Shown: in pieces, positions 1 to 15,000 of the stretch | Numbering within the stretch: the first letter of the stretch is position 1 | Layout of the letters: each line of letters begins with the position of its first letter | DNA from: Bacteroidaceae bacterium | GTDB taxonomy: Bacteria; Bacteroidota; Bacteroidia; Bacteroidales; Bacteroidaceae | Direction: 5' to 3' | Assembly (NCBI GenBank): GCA_900771425.1 | Contig: CAAGNV010000016.1 | Location: 1-40,498 of the forward strand | DNA length: 40,498 bases | Notes under the pieces: generated by a model | Seen by the model: only the letters and a program-made list of their open reading frames with translations | What the model was told of the DNA's origin: nothing | Database searches by the model: none | Program-made: the position numbers and the translations under genes

Positions 1-3000
1 AGGGGAAGGTGGCTACATTTGGCGGTCATTTCATTGCTTATACTACATCGGACTATTGTCTGCTCACGAAATCAGCCTCTGATTGCTTTTTTGAGGATAG
101 TTGCGGATTTTAGGTTAATTATCACAATCTTGGTATTGACGAGTTCGGCTTGTTTGTTAATGAACTGACAAATCTCCTGATACTTGTCTGAAGGGAATAC
201 ATTAGATGATAATGAGAGTCTGAGTGTTGACTTGATGATGTTGCCGTCTGCCTCATGGCTGAAACTGATGGTTCCGTATTCAGTCTTTTCTTCTGTTGCC
301 TCAGGTATGTATTCCACTTCGTAGCCTTCAGGAATGGTGAGTTCCGAGAGCAAGCAGACGGAACGGTCGTTGTCGGTTATCTGAACTGGATTGATGCGCT
401 GCTTGGTGGGTGTGGTCTTGCCCATCAGTGACAGCGGGAACGGGCTGACGAAGAGGCGTGTACCGGTGATGTTGGCATATCTGCGGCTGGTACCTTCGAA
501 CTGTGTGACAAGCACCGGCTGGCGTTCTTCACTTATCCTGTCGTTACGCTTGCCTTGACTGACAGAATGTGACAGGAATGTGAAGTCGGGCAATGTAAGC
601 AAGTTACGGATTGACTTGCGCTGGTCGTCTGATTTTGCATCGAGCAGTGGCAAGGAGTGTTCGAAACACACGTTGTGTTCTTCTTCTGTCACTTTCAGGG
701 TGGCTGACCCGTCTGCGTTCATGACGATTCCGATGTGTATGCTGTCGGTGTTTTCCGTAGCGTCGTATCCTGGCAGCGTAATTCGCTTGCCTCCCTGTTC
801 GGTGACGAGAATGGCATCGTGTCCTGCAATCCCCTCATGTATGTAGCCTAACGGCAACTTGGGGTTGGTACATTCTATCCACACGTCACGCTCCGGCAGC
901 CGTGCACAGACTATGGCATGGTTAAGGAGTGCCACGTTAGCCAAGTCGTCAGGTATATGGCGGTGATGATCCATGCAGATTACAGCATAGTCGGCTTCGA
1001 TGCCTACTTCCTTCAGCATGGCAACCATGTAGTTCGACAGTCCCTTGCAGTCGCCGAATCCACGTGTACTAACCTCGCTTGCCTTTGCAGGTTGCCATCC
1101 GCCGATTCCCAACTGTATGCTCACGTATCGTGTTGTTTCTTCCAAGAGCCTATACACTTTCAGCAGTTTGACGTAAGGGTCCTGAACACCGTCGGTCAGT
1201 TCGTGCAGTTTCTGCTTGATGGCACCTGTCAGTTCGCCACGCCCCTGCATGAGTTGGTATAGCCATTTGCCGTATTCTTCCCAACTGCTCATGACACCGC
1301 TCGTGCTGCCTACCTTGAACGTCTCAGGTATGAAGTATGCTATAGGCAGGAACTGGTCGGGGTCGGGCATGAAGATCTCGTCCTTGATGGCTGGCAGGTC
1401 ATCTACATGTATGGTCATCCGACAGCGTCCGTCGGGCAATGTCTTCGCGTCGGGTGGCGTCATGTGGTTGAATGCGGTAAGCATCTTATGCTCTGGGTTG
1501 TATGTCACGTTGCATACGGCATGTTTCACGTTGACATCTGCCGCATCCTGCGGAACGAATGGCTGCAGTACGAATATCGCATCCTGATCGCTCATGGTCC
1601 ATTCGTATGTGACTATATATGGGTATCGCGCCGGCGAGGGTTCGTAATGGTAGAAGTATGAGTCGCTTGCCATCTCCTTGGAGTACTCGCTGCGCAGGAG
1701 GTCGCTCTGGCGGATCTTCACGCCCTTGCTTCCGTCTGTATATTCCAGTTTGCCCGAGAAGCCGGTCATCGACCTGCTGTCGCTTCCCTGTGCGTGGAAC
1801 GCTGCATGTCCGTTGCCTCGCTCGCTGGATATGAGGACGGTCAGGCGGTGGTAGGTGACGCAGTTGGTCGGTGACTTGTACTCTATGTCGGTTGAGTCTT
1901 CGAGGATTGTTGCCACCTGTGCCTTTGCCATGAGTGACAGCAACAGGCATATCGATGACAATACTGACCGGCGCATATTTCTGTTGTTGACTGACATCTT
2001 AGTTATTAAGAAGAATGTAGGTTGATATATCGTTGCTTATAGCGGAGTCATCGTTGCTGTATTGCCGTCTTATGGTTTCTTTATTGCCACCATCTCATTG
2101 CATTTTGCCACGATGTGCTCATACACTTCTTTCAGTCCTTCGTATTCGTCGGAACTGAATGTCATACGGTTGACTTTATATCGGTATGTGGTGATGAGCG
2201 TGTTTTCGTTTTGCTGGAAACTGATGACGCACGAGATGGATCCGTCGGCGGTCTTCAGCGAGAGTGGCTTTGGCAGTTCTTCTACCTGGCTTCCTTCGGG
2301 AATGGTCAGCACCACGTTATATTCATCGTTTGTGGTATAAGGCCGTTCGATAGGCAGCGAGCGTTTCTCTTGCTTGAATGGGTTTTCATCCCAAGGAGTA
2401 ATCACGAACGGATTGACATAGATCACGTTGCCCGCATTCTGTGCTTCTTTCTCAAATGTAATGGTTTCCTTCACGTTTGCAGAAAACTCTTTTGAGTTCT
2501 CGACCGCGTAGTCGGTGATTGTTGCCGCGAGGCCATTGCTGATTTTTTCGACTATCTCCGTGCTGTCGCCGTTGTTCCATACATTCTTGAAGTGGTAAGA
2601 ACTTTCGTTGATCATATATCGCTCGCGTGTTCCCGTCACCTTGCCGTCAGCACTGAGTTGCGCCTTAATCTGAATTACCTCACGTCCCTTGCAACGCTCA
2701 GACAGGTCAACCCATTGGCATCCGCCCGTCCTCGGCATCATCAAGGCTCTGTCGGGCATGAGGTTTGGCGACAGTATGTTGATGTATCCCGACTTGGATG
2801 TTGCATCGATGAACGATACCTTGCCTGGTGCTTCGCTGAAACCGACCACAAAGGTTGAAAGTCGGTCGATGCTCGGGTAGGTCAGAGGCAGGCGGCCGTC
2901 CTCGCGGGTGCTCAGCACTACCGGCCATGCGTCGATGCCTGCCTCAATAAGCATGTTGATGAGCAGGAAGTTGAGGTCGGAACTTGAGCCCTTGCCGTCT

Positions 3001-6000
3001 TTCACTACGGAATTGGAACTCTTGCCGGCTGCGAGCGTGTAGTCGCCGTTCCATGTCACACGGTCCATCAACAGGTTATATAATGCAGTTACTTTCTGGA
3101 GTGTGTCGGTCACGTTCTCAAGATGCAGTGCCTTGATGTCTTCGTCGAACGGAGTATCTTTGCCGATTCTCTTTCCGAAATCTTCGTCGTTCATCATCGT
3201 CTCAGTGACTTTTTCCCATGTGGATGTATATGAACGGGTGTAGTTGCTGAGATTGATACTCTGCAGTTCTGACGTCACCTTCGTACGATAGTCGTCAATG
3301 CACCATACGTAGTCATCGTCCTTGATGGATTCCAGCGACTGGCCAGTGAAGACGTAGTTCTGTCCATTGACGATGCTGCTGCCGATGTTGATATTCACCT
3401 GCTCGCGCTTCATCTTTACGGCAGAAGGGCCGACGAGTTCGACGTTGTAACGGATCATGTCGGGGATGGTCAGGTCGTAAGTGGTGTTGAAGACAGGGAT
3501 GCTCCTCTGGGCATACCAGTCTGAAATCGAGAAGATGTCGGGAGTCTCAATCTTGAAGCCATATTCGATGACCGTTCCGACCTTGACGGCAGGGATGGTG
3601 AATTTCAGTCGCATGACCTTGTCATTTATTCGTTCACGGAACACGAGGTCGTTCTTCATCTTTGTGGCTACTACCTTACCGTTTTCCATATTATAGGCCG
3701 TTGCCTGTACCTTTGACACAAAGTCGCGTCTTGAATTACTATCGTAATAGCGGAGTTCGACATTGGCATAGTCCGTTCCTTCCTGCTTCAGTATCTTGAT
3801 GCGTACCTTTTGCTCAATGAACTTATGAAAATCGTCCTGGCTCTCATGGAAATATACCGTACGGGAGTCACTCAGCACCACAGCCGCTGCATCGGGCTCG
3901 GGCTGGTATTCGGTCAGTTCAAGTTCCTCGGTTGTAGGCTTGCCGAATTTGGTGTTTACGGTCAGTTCCTGAGCCTCAGCCTGCATAATCGCACATGCCA
4001 AAAAGGCTGCAAAGATAAATTTTCTCATCATCGATTTGTAAAAATTAAAGATTTGACTATCGCTTCGCGCACTTCGTACAAACAATATGATTGCGTGTAG
4101 TTATGATTAGGAAGTGTCAACACTTGCCGGCATTCATTAACCAAAAGTACCGTAATTCATATTATGTAAGTGCAAAGTTACAACATTTTCCCGAATCTGC
4201 CATCAAATTGACAAAGAAACAAAGTAGAAACAAACAATTATCACGACTTATGGTAAAAACACTCATTTCAAACCACATTTGTTGCTTCAATCATACAAAA
4301 TCAAGGGAATAATGGCTTTTTTCGGTTATTTCCAATGGTGTTATCGAAAATATGTGTAAATTTGTGCACGAACTCAGATACTCATTACTAAACGTATCAC
4401 AATACTTAAACAGACAGATTATGAAGCGATTATTTTTTGCAGTTATTGCAGTTTTAGTGTCCGTGGCAGCATCAGCACAGGAACAGGATGCCTTCTACGA
4501 ACAGTGTGTCAAAGAGATTTTTGCACTCAAGGACAAGTGGCCTACGACGACCAACTGGAAGGGCGAGAAAGAACTGACTCCTTTCTACGAAGTCAAGAAA
4601 GACGTGCAGATGAAATTCGCCGAGGAGTTCATGAAGACTGAACTCTACAAGGCTGCAAAGGCTCAGTCGGACATCGTAGTGGGCAAGATGCATCAGAACG
4701 ACAACAAAATCATCGAGTCGCGCACGATTACCTCAATGTCATTCAATGCCCATATCCACGAGGACGAATACACCATCAGCCTGACAAAGGACTTCAGCAC
4801 AAAGAAGTGGAAACTGGAGTTCACGTATAATCACAGTTCATACTCGACCCCGCCGCCTGTCAACCTCATCGACATCAACATCGACGGCAGCCAGAAACTG
4901 AAAGGCAACACCAACCAGGAGTCGTACTGCGTTATTGCAAGCATCGCCATTTATCGCTACTCAGGCAAGAACGGACTTGAAATCTCCGACTCGTCGGCAC
5001 AGAGCACACGCTACAGCGACAACAACGGTGATTTAGGTAAAATATCGGCATGGGACCTCTGATTGATAGCCAACCACTCCTATAATATATATAGGTGTCG
5101 CTGGGACTCTACCCCACACGAAAGACGTAAGACGTATCGGAACGCCGTCCCTACGAACCGATAATCCGCGAGACTATAATACACTGCCGTCCGCTACTTG
5201 CGAAATTCGCAATTACGTGATTTTGGTAAAGGTTGAAGTTACGAATTTGTTAACTTCAGCCTTTATGCGTTTGACGATTCAGCCTAATCTTAATAATCAA
5301 GGAGTTAGTTGTGCGGAAAACGCACCATAGATCTTCGGGGTTGAAGATTTGGTTCTTATGGCCATAAGATCCAAATCTTATCGCCCGAAGAACCAAATCT
5401 TCCGACGCTAAGATTTGGCTGCGTCGGCGCGAAGACCCACGAAGTGTTAAAATTTAACATTGGTTCAGTTAAAATTTAACATTTGCGGTCGGGTGCGTGC
5501 GCTTACCTGTATGACTGACGGAAAAATGCCAGTAAGTAAGAATCCAAACGACATGCCGCCGTTCGGATGTGACGTTTTACTGACATGTCATAGACAGTAG
5601 GCACCATTCCGGACATAATCATACACGCATAACCACGTATCGAATAAGTATTTACGCAGACAGAAAGGAAGACACAGGTGGCCGTACGGTCAAAGTTTTC
5701 CATACCTGCCAATGCTCATACATGACCTTTACCACTGTTTTCATCAAATGCGGGAGGCTTGTTGTGTGCGCACACAGCGATAAAAAACTGCACACATAGA
5801 CCTACAAATGAGAACGTGTACGTCCACACATATTGATTTCGGTCAATAATATGCATTATTTGTATGTTTTTTTCATCAAAACGCTTGGTCACAACAAAAA
5901 ACTGCCGTACCTTTGCAGCGTCAAAAGACAAAGAGAGTGCAGAGGCGCTCCCAAAAACAAAGAAGTTCTTAGACAAAACAACATAGGCTTTCGAGCAATA

Positions 6001-9000
6001 ACTCAGGAATTTACCTGACACGCGCAGGCAGTTCCGACAACATACAGAGTTAAAGAAAGACAAAGGTAAAAAAGATTGAAAATTGGTAATAATAGAATAG
6101 GTTAGTTAGTTTTGATTAGTTAATAAGATTAGTTTGATTGGTTAATTTTGATTTGATTAGTTGTCTATGAAAAAGTCAGCCAAAGGGGCAGGTCAAGTGT
6201 GACCAACCCCTTGGAGATGACGGAGAAGGGATGAACATTATAGCAAAACAAAAGAACATTAGAATGTGCTAAAACAAGCAAGCACAACGAGATATAAGTA
6301 AGATTGTAAATTAGGATTAAGAAAAAAGTTAAATTATTATGGCAACAATGGAAATTCTCGCAGTTGTACTCATCGTAGTCGCTGCAATCGTGAGCAACAT
6401 TTCTATTATGAAATAAGCTCCATTTTTTTGACACAAATACTCGTACATAACTCCAGTAGGGCGTTTCATTTTCAATGGAACGCCTTTTTTATGTTCTTTT
6501 AGCAAGAATTCGGCATTTTTTCAGTTCTGACAGCCCTTAAGTCGGTATTATTAACTATCTTTGCCAAGAGATTAGCAACATAACTAATTATTGACATAAT
6601 GAACAAACTTACTCTTACACTGGCTATGATGATGGCGGCAGCATGGGCTACGGCTCAGCAGCCACGCATCTCGACCGAACTCCACGACAACTGGCTTTTC
6701 ATTCAGAACGACAACCCGGCGAACAGCACCGTACGATGCAACGAGCAGGGGTGGCAGCACGTCACCGTGCCACACGACTGGGCAATCAGCGGGCCGTTCG
6801 GCAACGACTTTGACCGTCAGACGGTTGCAATCACACAAAACGGCGAAACCAAAGCAACGGAGAAGACCGGGCGCACAGGTGCACTGCCATGGATAGGCAC
6901 CGGATGGTACCGACACCACTTCACGACCAAGAAAGGGGCAGGGCGAGTGATACTGAACTTCGACGGCGCAATGTCAGAACCCGAGGTGTTCGTCAACGGC
7001 ACCAAGGCAGGTGAATGGAAATACGGATACAACTGCTTCAACATCGACATCACGCCGTACCTGAACAAGCCCGGCAAGGACAATGTGCTGTCGGTACGCC
7101 TGACAAACCTGGGAGAGAGCAGCCGATGGTATCCCGGAGCAGGCATATACCGCCCCGTCACACTCATACAGACACGTGCAACGGCTTTCGACGAGTGGGG
7201 CATCAACTTCGAAACGACCAATATCGACGGCAACCAGGCACAGTTCCACCTCACGGCAGGCGTCGTCGGGTACGAAGGCAAGCAACTGAAAGCAACCGTA
7301 GTACTGATGCCCGACGGACTGCGCAGCCGCGCTGCCATCAATACGTCCGACTACGAAGCAACAGTGACTGACGGTCAGGTCAGCATAGACGGCACCATCA
7401 AGGATGCCCGCCTATGGACACCCGAGTCGCCAAACCTCTATCTGGCTGAAATCACGCTGTTCGAGACCGACCGCAAAGGCAAGTCACGCCTCATCGACCG
7501 CATAACCAAGAAAGTAGGATTACGCACCGTCGGCGTCAGTGCCGAACACGGATTCCAACTCAACGGCACTACACGCAAGATAAAAGGAGTGTGCCTGCAC
7601 CACGACCTCGGAATGATCGGCACGGCAGTCAACAAGGCAGCACTCGCCCGACAGATCAAACTCCTGAAAACCATGGGATGCGACGCAATACGCACTGCAC
7701 ACAACATGCCGTCACAGATGCAGATGGACCTCTGCGACTCACTCGGCATGATGGTCATGGCAGAGTCGTTCGACATGTGGGTGTATCCTAAATGCAAGAA
7801 CGGATACAACCGCTTCTTCAAAGACTGGTGGCAGCGCGACCTTACCAACCTGGTACTTGCCAACCGCCTCCACCCATCTATCGTCATGTGGAGCATCGGC
7901 AACGAGATACCCGAACAGGGCGACAAGAAATATGTGCAGATGGTACACGACATGCAGAACCTGATTCACTCGTTCGACCGTACACGTCCTTGCACCACAG
8001 GACTCGACCGCTGGGACGCATGCGTACACTCCGGTTTCGCAGCAGCCATAGAAGTACCAGGACTCAACTACCGTACACACCGATACAACTACGCCCACGA
8101 GTCACTGCCACAGAAGTTCGTGCTCGGCAGCGAGACAGCATCGACCATCAGCAGCCGCGGCGTCTATCACTTCCCAGTCACCCACACACAGAACGAGTAT
8201 AATGCTGACACACAATGCTCCGGATACGACCTCGGTGCCTGCTCATGGAGCAACCTGCCCGAAGCCGACTGGGTGCTGCAGGACGACAACGACTGGGTCA
8301 TCGGCGAATTCGTATGGACAGGTTTCGACTACCTCGGCGAACCAACACCTTACGACGGAGCAGCCTTCGCACGCAGCAGTTACTTCGGCATCTTCGACCT
8401 AGCCGGACTGCCAAAAGACCGCTATTACCTGTACCGCAGCCGGTGGAACACAAAGGGCGAGACCATACACCTGTTGCCTCACTGGACTTGGACAGGCCGC
8501 GAAGGACAGGTAACCCCTGTATATTGCTACACCAACTACCCTACAGCCGAACTCTTCGTCAACGGCAAGAGCCAAGGCAAGATAACGAAAAAGACCCGTG
8601 AGGAATTACAGGCTGACGGCAATGACGACAAGTTCACCGCCGACGAAAGACGGTTGGGCATCAACAACATAGACCGTTATCGCCTTCGTTGGAATGATGT
8701 AAAGTACGAACCAGGCGAACTGCGTGTGGTCGTCTATGATGCCAACGGCCGCAAGGCGGGCGAGAAGACCGTGAAGACAGCCGGCAAACCATATCGCATA
8801 AAGGTAGAGTTGGAACAACTCGATGAATACAAATCGCCGTCTTCGCTCAACGCCGACGGACGCGACATGGCATTCTTCGTAGTGAGCATAGCCGATGCCG
8901 ACGGCAACCTCTGCCCTGACGCAGCCAATCAGATAAGCATCGACGTAAGCGGAGCCGCTGCATTCAAGGGTATATGCAACGGCGATGCCACCTCGTTTGA

Positions 9001-12000
9001 AGTATTCACCAAGCCTACGATGAAGACATTCCACGGCCAACTGGTAGTCGGCATCATGGCAGGACAAAACGAAGGAACGGCTACAATCAATGCATCAAGT
9101 CCGGGACTGATTGGCGGTGACGCAAAGATCGAAGTCAGGAAATAAGGCTGAAGTCAAGTAATAAATAAAGAATTCAAGGTAAAGACATAACTGAAAGGTG
9201 AATGAAGGAGACACGGTTTCTCATTCATTCACCTTCTTCTTTCAGGAAACCAGGATTACGGCGGATGAACTCATTGCCAAACCTGCAACGAAGGCAATCG
9301 TGCGTCATGCAGTACTGTTTGGTCAGTTGAATCAGAGCCTGGCTGTCAGCAGCCGACTCACACCTGATGCCCGCCGACTGCCAGTCGCGGATGATGCGGT
9401 TGTTCTCGGGCCGAAGTTGCTCAAAGTAGTTCATTGCACGCTGCTCCAAAGCCTCGTCAGACTTATAGCGTCCGTAGGCAAAAAGCATTGGAGCCACACT
9501 GTTGATGACAAGCAATTCTTTCGATGAATTCGATAGTTTCTTGTCAATTTCGGGCGAAGTAGTCGAGGCAAAAGTATAGTGTGTACGCCAATACTGGCTG
9601 ACATGAGTGTCGAACAAATCATATACCCCTTCAAGTGTCTCCGCATTCATCAGTGCCGATATACCTACCTTGCCCTCATAATACATCATGGCAAGTTGGG
9701 CGATGCGTATATGTGGAAAGTTCTGTGGACGAAGCCGTAAAAAGCGCCAAATACTCGAATCCATCGGGGAAAATCCAAACTTTTTTCGCATATATTCGTA
9801 TTCGTTGCGAAGACGGAGCAGGTAGTCGTCGGCCGCTGATTGTGCCAGATATTCCGATGGAATCGCACTATCTTCGAGCAGACCTGCCTGTCCGAAGAAG
9901 ATGGCCTCGACCTGGAACAAGTCGTTGCGGTGCTTCGCCACCGCCCCCATCGGGATGGAGTGCGCCCATCGCTCGAATGCCTCGCCGTTGATGCCGAAAC
10001 CGAAATTGCGGGCAATGGTGACAAACATGGTGTCTTCCCAGTTCTTGTCGCATGACTCACGCCGTTCCATTATTTGGCGTGTTCGCAGTTCGAGCCTCTC
10101 GACAAAGAGCGATGTCAGCCAGTTGTGCTGCATCAGTCGGGGTATGTCGGCAATCACTTCACGACAGCGGGGCGTACAGTCGCTGTGGCACAAAGCCTCA
10201 TAGTTGGCACGGACACTCTCGGGCACAGGCAGCACCAACTGGGGCGGAACCACACCATTGCTGCACGTTACCTCCATGTCGGCATCACCCGTCACATGAA
10301 GTATCACGGAGTCGTAGGCTGCATCGGAGTCATGACGATGGCGGTACCAGTCGCTCGACTTCGTGTGAATTTCCACACTGCCAACCCACAACACTCCGTC
10401 AATCTTGACTTTGGCATTGAGGAAGTCAGGACCCGCATCGGTGTTGTGCATACCGACGCTGATGACCTCCACCTCACGGCCGTCAGTGGTTTTCAGTGCC
10501 TTCAGCGGGAATGTCTTGTGCTGCCACACGTAATGAAGCATCATCTCCATAAGCCTTACCTATGTTTTTCTGTTTCGGATAGATTAGTTTGAACTGTTTT
10601 CGTCTGCAAATCTACAACATTATGCCCACTCAACAAAGAAAAACCATAAAAATGCAACATAAATGAACACAACGGCAATTATTATCTGCAAAATTTAGAG
10701 TTATTTGGCAAATAGTACATATCTTTGTAGGCGATTAGTGAGTGACACATTATGGAACACATGGATATTAAGGACTTGTCGGTCGAACTGGGGAAACTAC
10801 TCATGGACCGCGAAATGACGATTGCCACTGCCGAGAGTTGTACGGCAGGGGGCATCGGGGCTGCCATTGCCATGATAGACGGGGCTTCGCGATACTATCG
10901 CGGTGGTGCCATCGTCTATGCTACCGAACTGAAGACCAAGTTGCTGGGGGTCCCACCCGAACTGATTGAGCAATATGGTGTAGTGAGCGAGCAGACGGCA
11001 AGGGCTATGAACACGGGAGTACTGCGTACGACCGAAGCCGACATGGCCATATCCATCACAGGCTTTGCCGGCTCGACACTGACGCCGCAACCGATATGGA
11101 TTTGTGTCGGAACGGCAGCAGGCAAGTCTGCGGCAAGGTGCGTACTTGCCGATGGCGCAAGGGCTGTCAACCTACGGAAAGCGACGGCAGCAGCACTGGC
11201 ATTCGCCATCGAACTGATAAAAAGTGAATGACTGACGTACTAAAACGGCAAGTTCTACGTTATTAATATAAAGTTATAAATAAATCATTGTGGGCAAAAA
11301 CGTGAGAAAAGTCTATGGAATGCTTGCGGCTGCACTCGTTGCAGTGGCATTTTGGGCGTGTTCGACACAGAAGAACACGAGCATTTCGCGTACCGTACAT
11401 TCCGTCAAAGCCCACTATAACACATACTTCAACGGTCACGAGGCTTACCTCAACGGCTATCGCCAGCAGGTCGAAGGCAACAAAGACAACTTCATGGAGT
11501 TGTTGCCGTTCTACATCACCGACAACAAGAATACCTTAAACCTCGGCAAGACCAACTTCCACATTGCCAACACCAAGGCCAAGAAAGCAATCAAGCAGCA
11601 CTCCATCACAAAGAAGCCCGAGATGAGTGCATCAGAACGACGCACGCCGAAGGGCAAGGCACTGCTCAGCCAGCGCGAGTACAACCCATTCCTGCACAAG
11701 GCATGGTTCATGCTCGGTCAGGCACAGATGCAGGAAGGCGAATACATGGAGGCTGCATCGACATTCGCATACATACAGCAACTCTACCCAAACAAGCCGA
11801 ACATCGTGGCACAGGCACGGCTGCTCGAAGCACGATGCTATGCCCAGATGGAGTGGTACTTCGATGCCGAAAACATACTGAACGAGATGCAGCGCGACAG
11901 TTTCCCTACAAAATACGAATACATACGCGCCGGTATCAGAGCCGACATCCAACTGCAACAAAACCAACTGGAAGAAGCCATACCGAACGTACAACTCGCC

Positions 12001-15000
12001 ATAAAGCACCAGAAAGGCACGACGGAAAAGGCACGACTGCTGTTCCTGCTCGGCCAACTCTATCAGCGCACCGGTCAGAACGACTTGGCATATAAGACAT
12101 TCGGCAAAGTCGTAGCCAAAAACCCACCATACGAACTGCAATTCAACGCACGCATTCAGCAGACTACCGTACTACCCGACGGACAGACAAAGAAGATGAT
12201 TGCAAAGTTGAAACGCATGGCAAAGAGTGAGAAGAACGAGCAATATCTCGACCAGGTCTATTACGCCATCGGCAATATCTACCTGGCCCAAGGCGATACG
12301 ACCGGAGCCATCGGCGCATACGAACAAGGCGTGGAGGAGAGCAAGCGCAACGGAATCGAGAAAGGCATCGTATGGCTGCACCTCGGACGGCTCTACTGGG
12401 ACCGCGAGCAGTTCGTCAAGGCACAGAAATGCTATGCGGGAGCACTCTCGCTCTTCGACAAGGAACACGAAGACTACAAGGAACTGGACGAACGTTCGCG
12501 CGTACTCGACGAACTGTTGCCCTATGCCTCTGCCGTCGAACTCCAGGACAGCCTGCAACGGTTGGCACGCATGGATTCGGTCGAACGTATGAAGGTCATC
12601 GACAACATCATCGAGGAACTCAAGAAGAAAGAAAAGGAAGAAGCACGCAAGATGGCCGATGCCGCACAGAAGCAGCAGACACAGGCCAACCGTCAGCAGA
12701 ACCAGGCAGTGGCACAGGCACGCCAAAACACAGCCGAACAGGCACAGTGGTACTTCTACAACCCGATTGCCGTGGCAGCAGGAAAGACTGAATTCCAGCG
12801 CCAATGGGGTGCGCGCAAACTCGAAGACGACTGGCGCCGAAAGAACAAGACCGTACTTGCCAATGACGATGAGACCGACGGCAGCGACGAAAATATGAAC
12901 GACAGCATACCTGCCGACTCAACCACGCTCGACGGAGGTGAAGCCGTAGCCGAACTGACCGAAGAAGAGCAGGCCGAACTGGAGAAACTGGCTGAATACG
13001 AGGCTGACCCACATCGACCTGAATATTATCTCAAGGACATACCGTTCACCGACGAACAGATGGCAGCATCAAACGAACAACTCGTACAGGGACTGTTCGG
13101 GTCAGCCGTCATCTACAAGGACGCGATGGAGAACTTCCCACTGGCAGAACGCACCTTCAAGCGCATATTTACCGACTTCCCTGACTTCGACCAGACCGAC
13201 GAGGCATACTTCAACATGTTCCAACTCTATTCGAGAATACATCAGACCGAAGATGCCAACCACTATAAGGACCTGCTTGTCACCAACTACCCCGACAACC
13301 CTCACACGCCGGTCATCAGCGACCCTGACTTCGAATTCAAGGCACGCTACGGCAAGCAAATCGAGGACTCACTCTACCAAGACGCATACCAGGCATACAC
13401 CAACGACGACTACAGCCATGTAGTGACAGTAGCCGACGAAGCCATCAAGGAATATCCTGAAGGCGACAATCGTCCACGCTTCATGTTCCTGAGTTCGATG
13501 AGCAAACTCAATCTCGGCGACTACGAGCAGTTCATGTCATCAATGCGCGAGATAGTAGAAAAATACCCGAAGAGCACCGTCAGCGAACTGGCAGGACTCT
13601 ACGTCAAGGGACTGAAAGAAGGACGGTTGCTGGCAAGCGGCAAGATGAACAACGGTTCAATCTGGGAACGACGCATGATGCTCGGCGAAGAAATGGACTC
13701 ACTCGCCATGGACACCGCATTCACTGCCGACAGGAACTGCAACTGGATGTTCGTCATAGCATACGAGCACGACAGCATCGACCAGAACCAACTGCTCTAT
13801 GAGGTAGCACGCTACAACTTCTCCAACTTCTCAGTACGCAACTTCGACATCACCATCGAACCCGGTCAGGGCATCGACCTGCTGAAGGTATCGCCACTCG
13901 TATCCTACGACGAAGCATACATATACCTCCACAAACTGACCAACGACGCCGAGACCATGCAACGACTCGAAGGACTGAAACTCTTCATCATATCCGAAGA
14001 CAACATGAAGAAGATAATGCGCGGACTCAGCTTCGCCGACTACTTCGACTTCTACGACGACAACTTCGACCGCATCGGCAACCTGAAGATAGACGAGAAC
14101 GCACTCGACGAACCTGAAATACCAGACCCAGAAGACATCATCGAAGCCGAAGAACAGCAAGACGAGGAGTGGGAAGACGAAGAAGAGAACTTCATATTCT
14201 AACCCCACCAGCACAGGATTTTACCTATGGATACCATACACGCCATGAATACCCATAACAATAACATTCCACAAAACCAGACCACGCCCGCACAGGGAAA
14301 GACCCCCGGCACACATGCCGACGGGCCGCGCCTGCTGTGGGTCGATGACGAGATAGAACTGCTGAAAGGCTACATCATATACCTCGAAAAGAAAGGCTAT
14401 CAGGTAGAGACCGCTACAAACGGCCGCGATGCCGTTGACCTATGCTCCGAGCGCACCTTCGACCTCATCTTCCTCGACGAGAACATGCCGGGCATCAGCG
14501 GACTCGAGACCCTCTCCCTCATCAAGGAAATCAACTCAACCATACCCATCGTGATGGTCACCAAGAGCGAAGAGGAGAACATCATGAACCAAGCCATCGG
14601 ACAGAAGATAGCCGACTACCTCATCAAGCCCGTCAACCCATCGCAGATACTCCTCACACTGAAAAAGCACCTGCACAAGCGCGAACTGCAGAGCGAAGTG
14701 ACCGACACCACATACAGGCAGAACTTCCAACAGATATCACTGCAAATCAACGACTCATACACACTCGACGACTGGAAGGAAGTATATCGCAAACTCGTGT
14801 TCTGGGAACTGGAACTCAGCAGCACCAACAGCGAGATGAGCGAGATGCTGCGCATGCAGAAGTCAGAGGCAAACAACGAATTCGCCAAGTTCATACGCAA
14901 GAACTACCTCAGCTGGATAGCCGACAACGACAACCGTCCGACCATGAGCCCCGACGTATTCAAGCGCAAGATATTCCCACTGCTCAACCAAGGCGAGAAA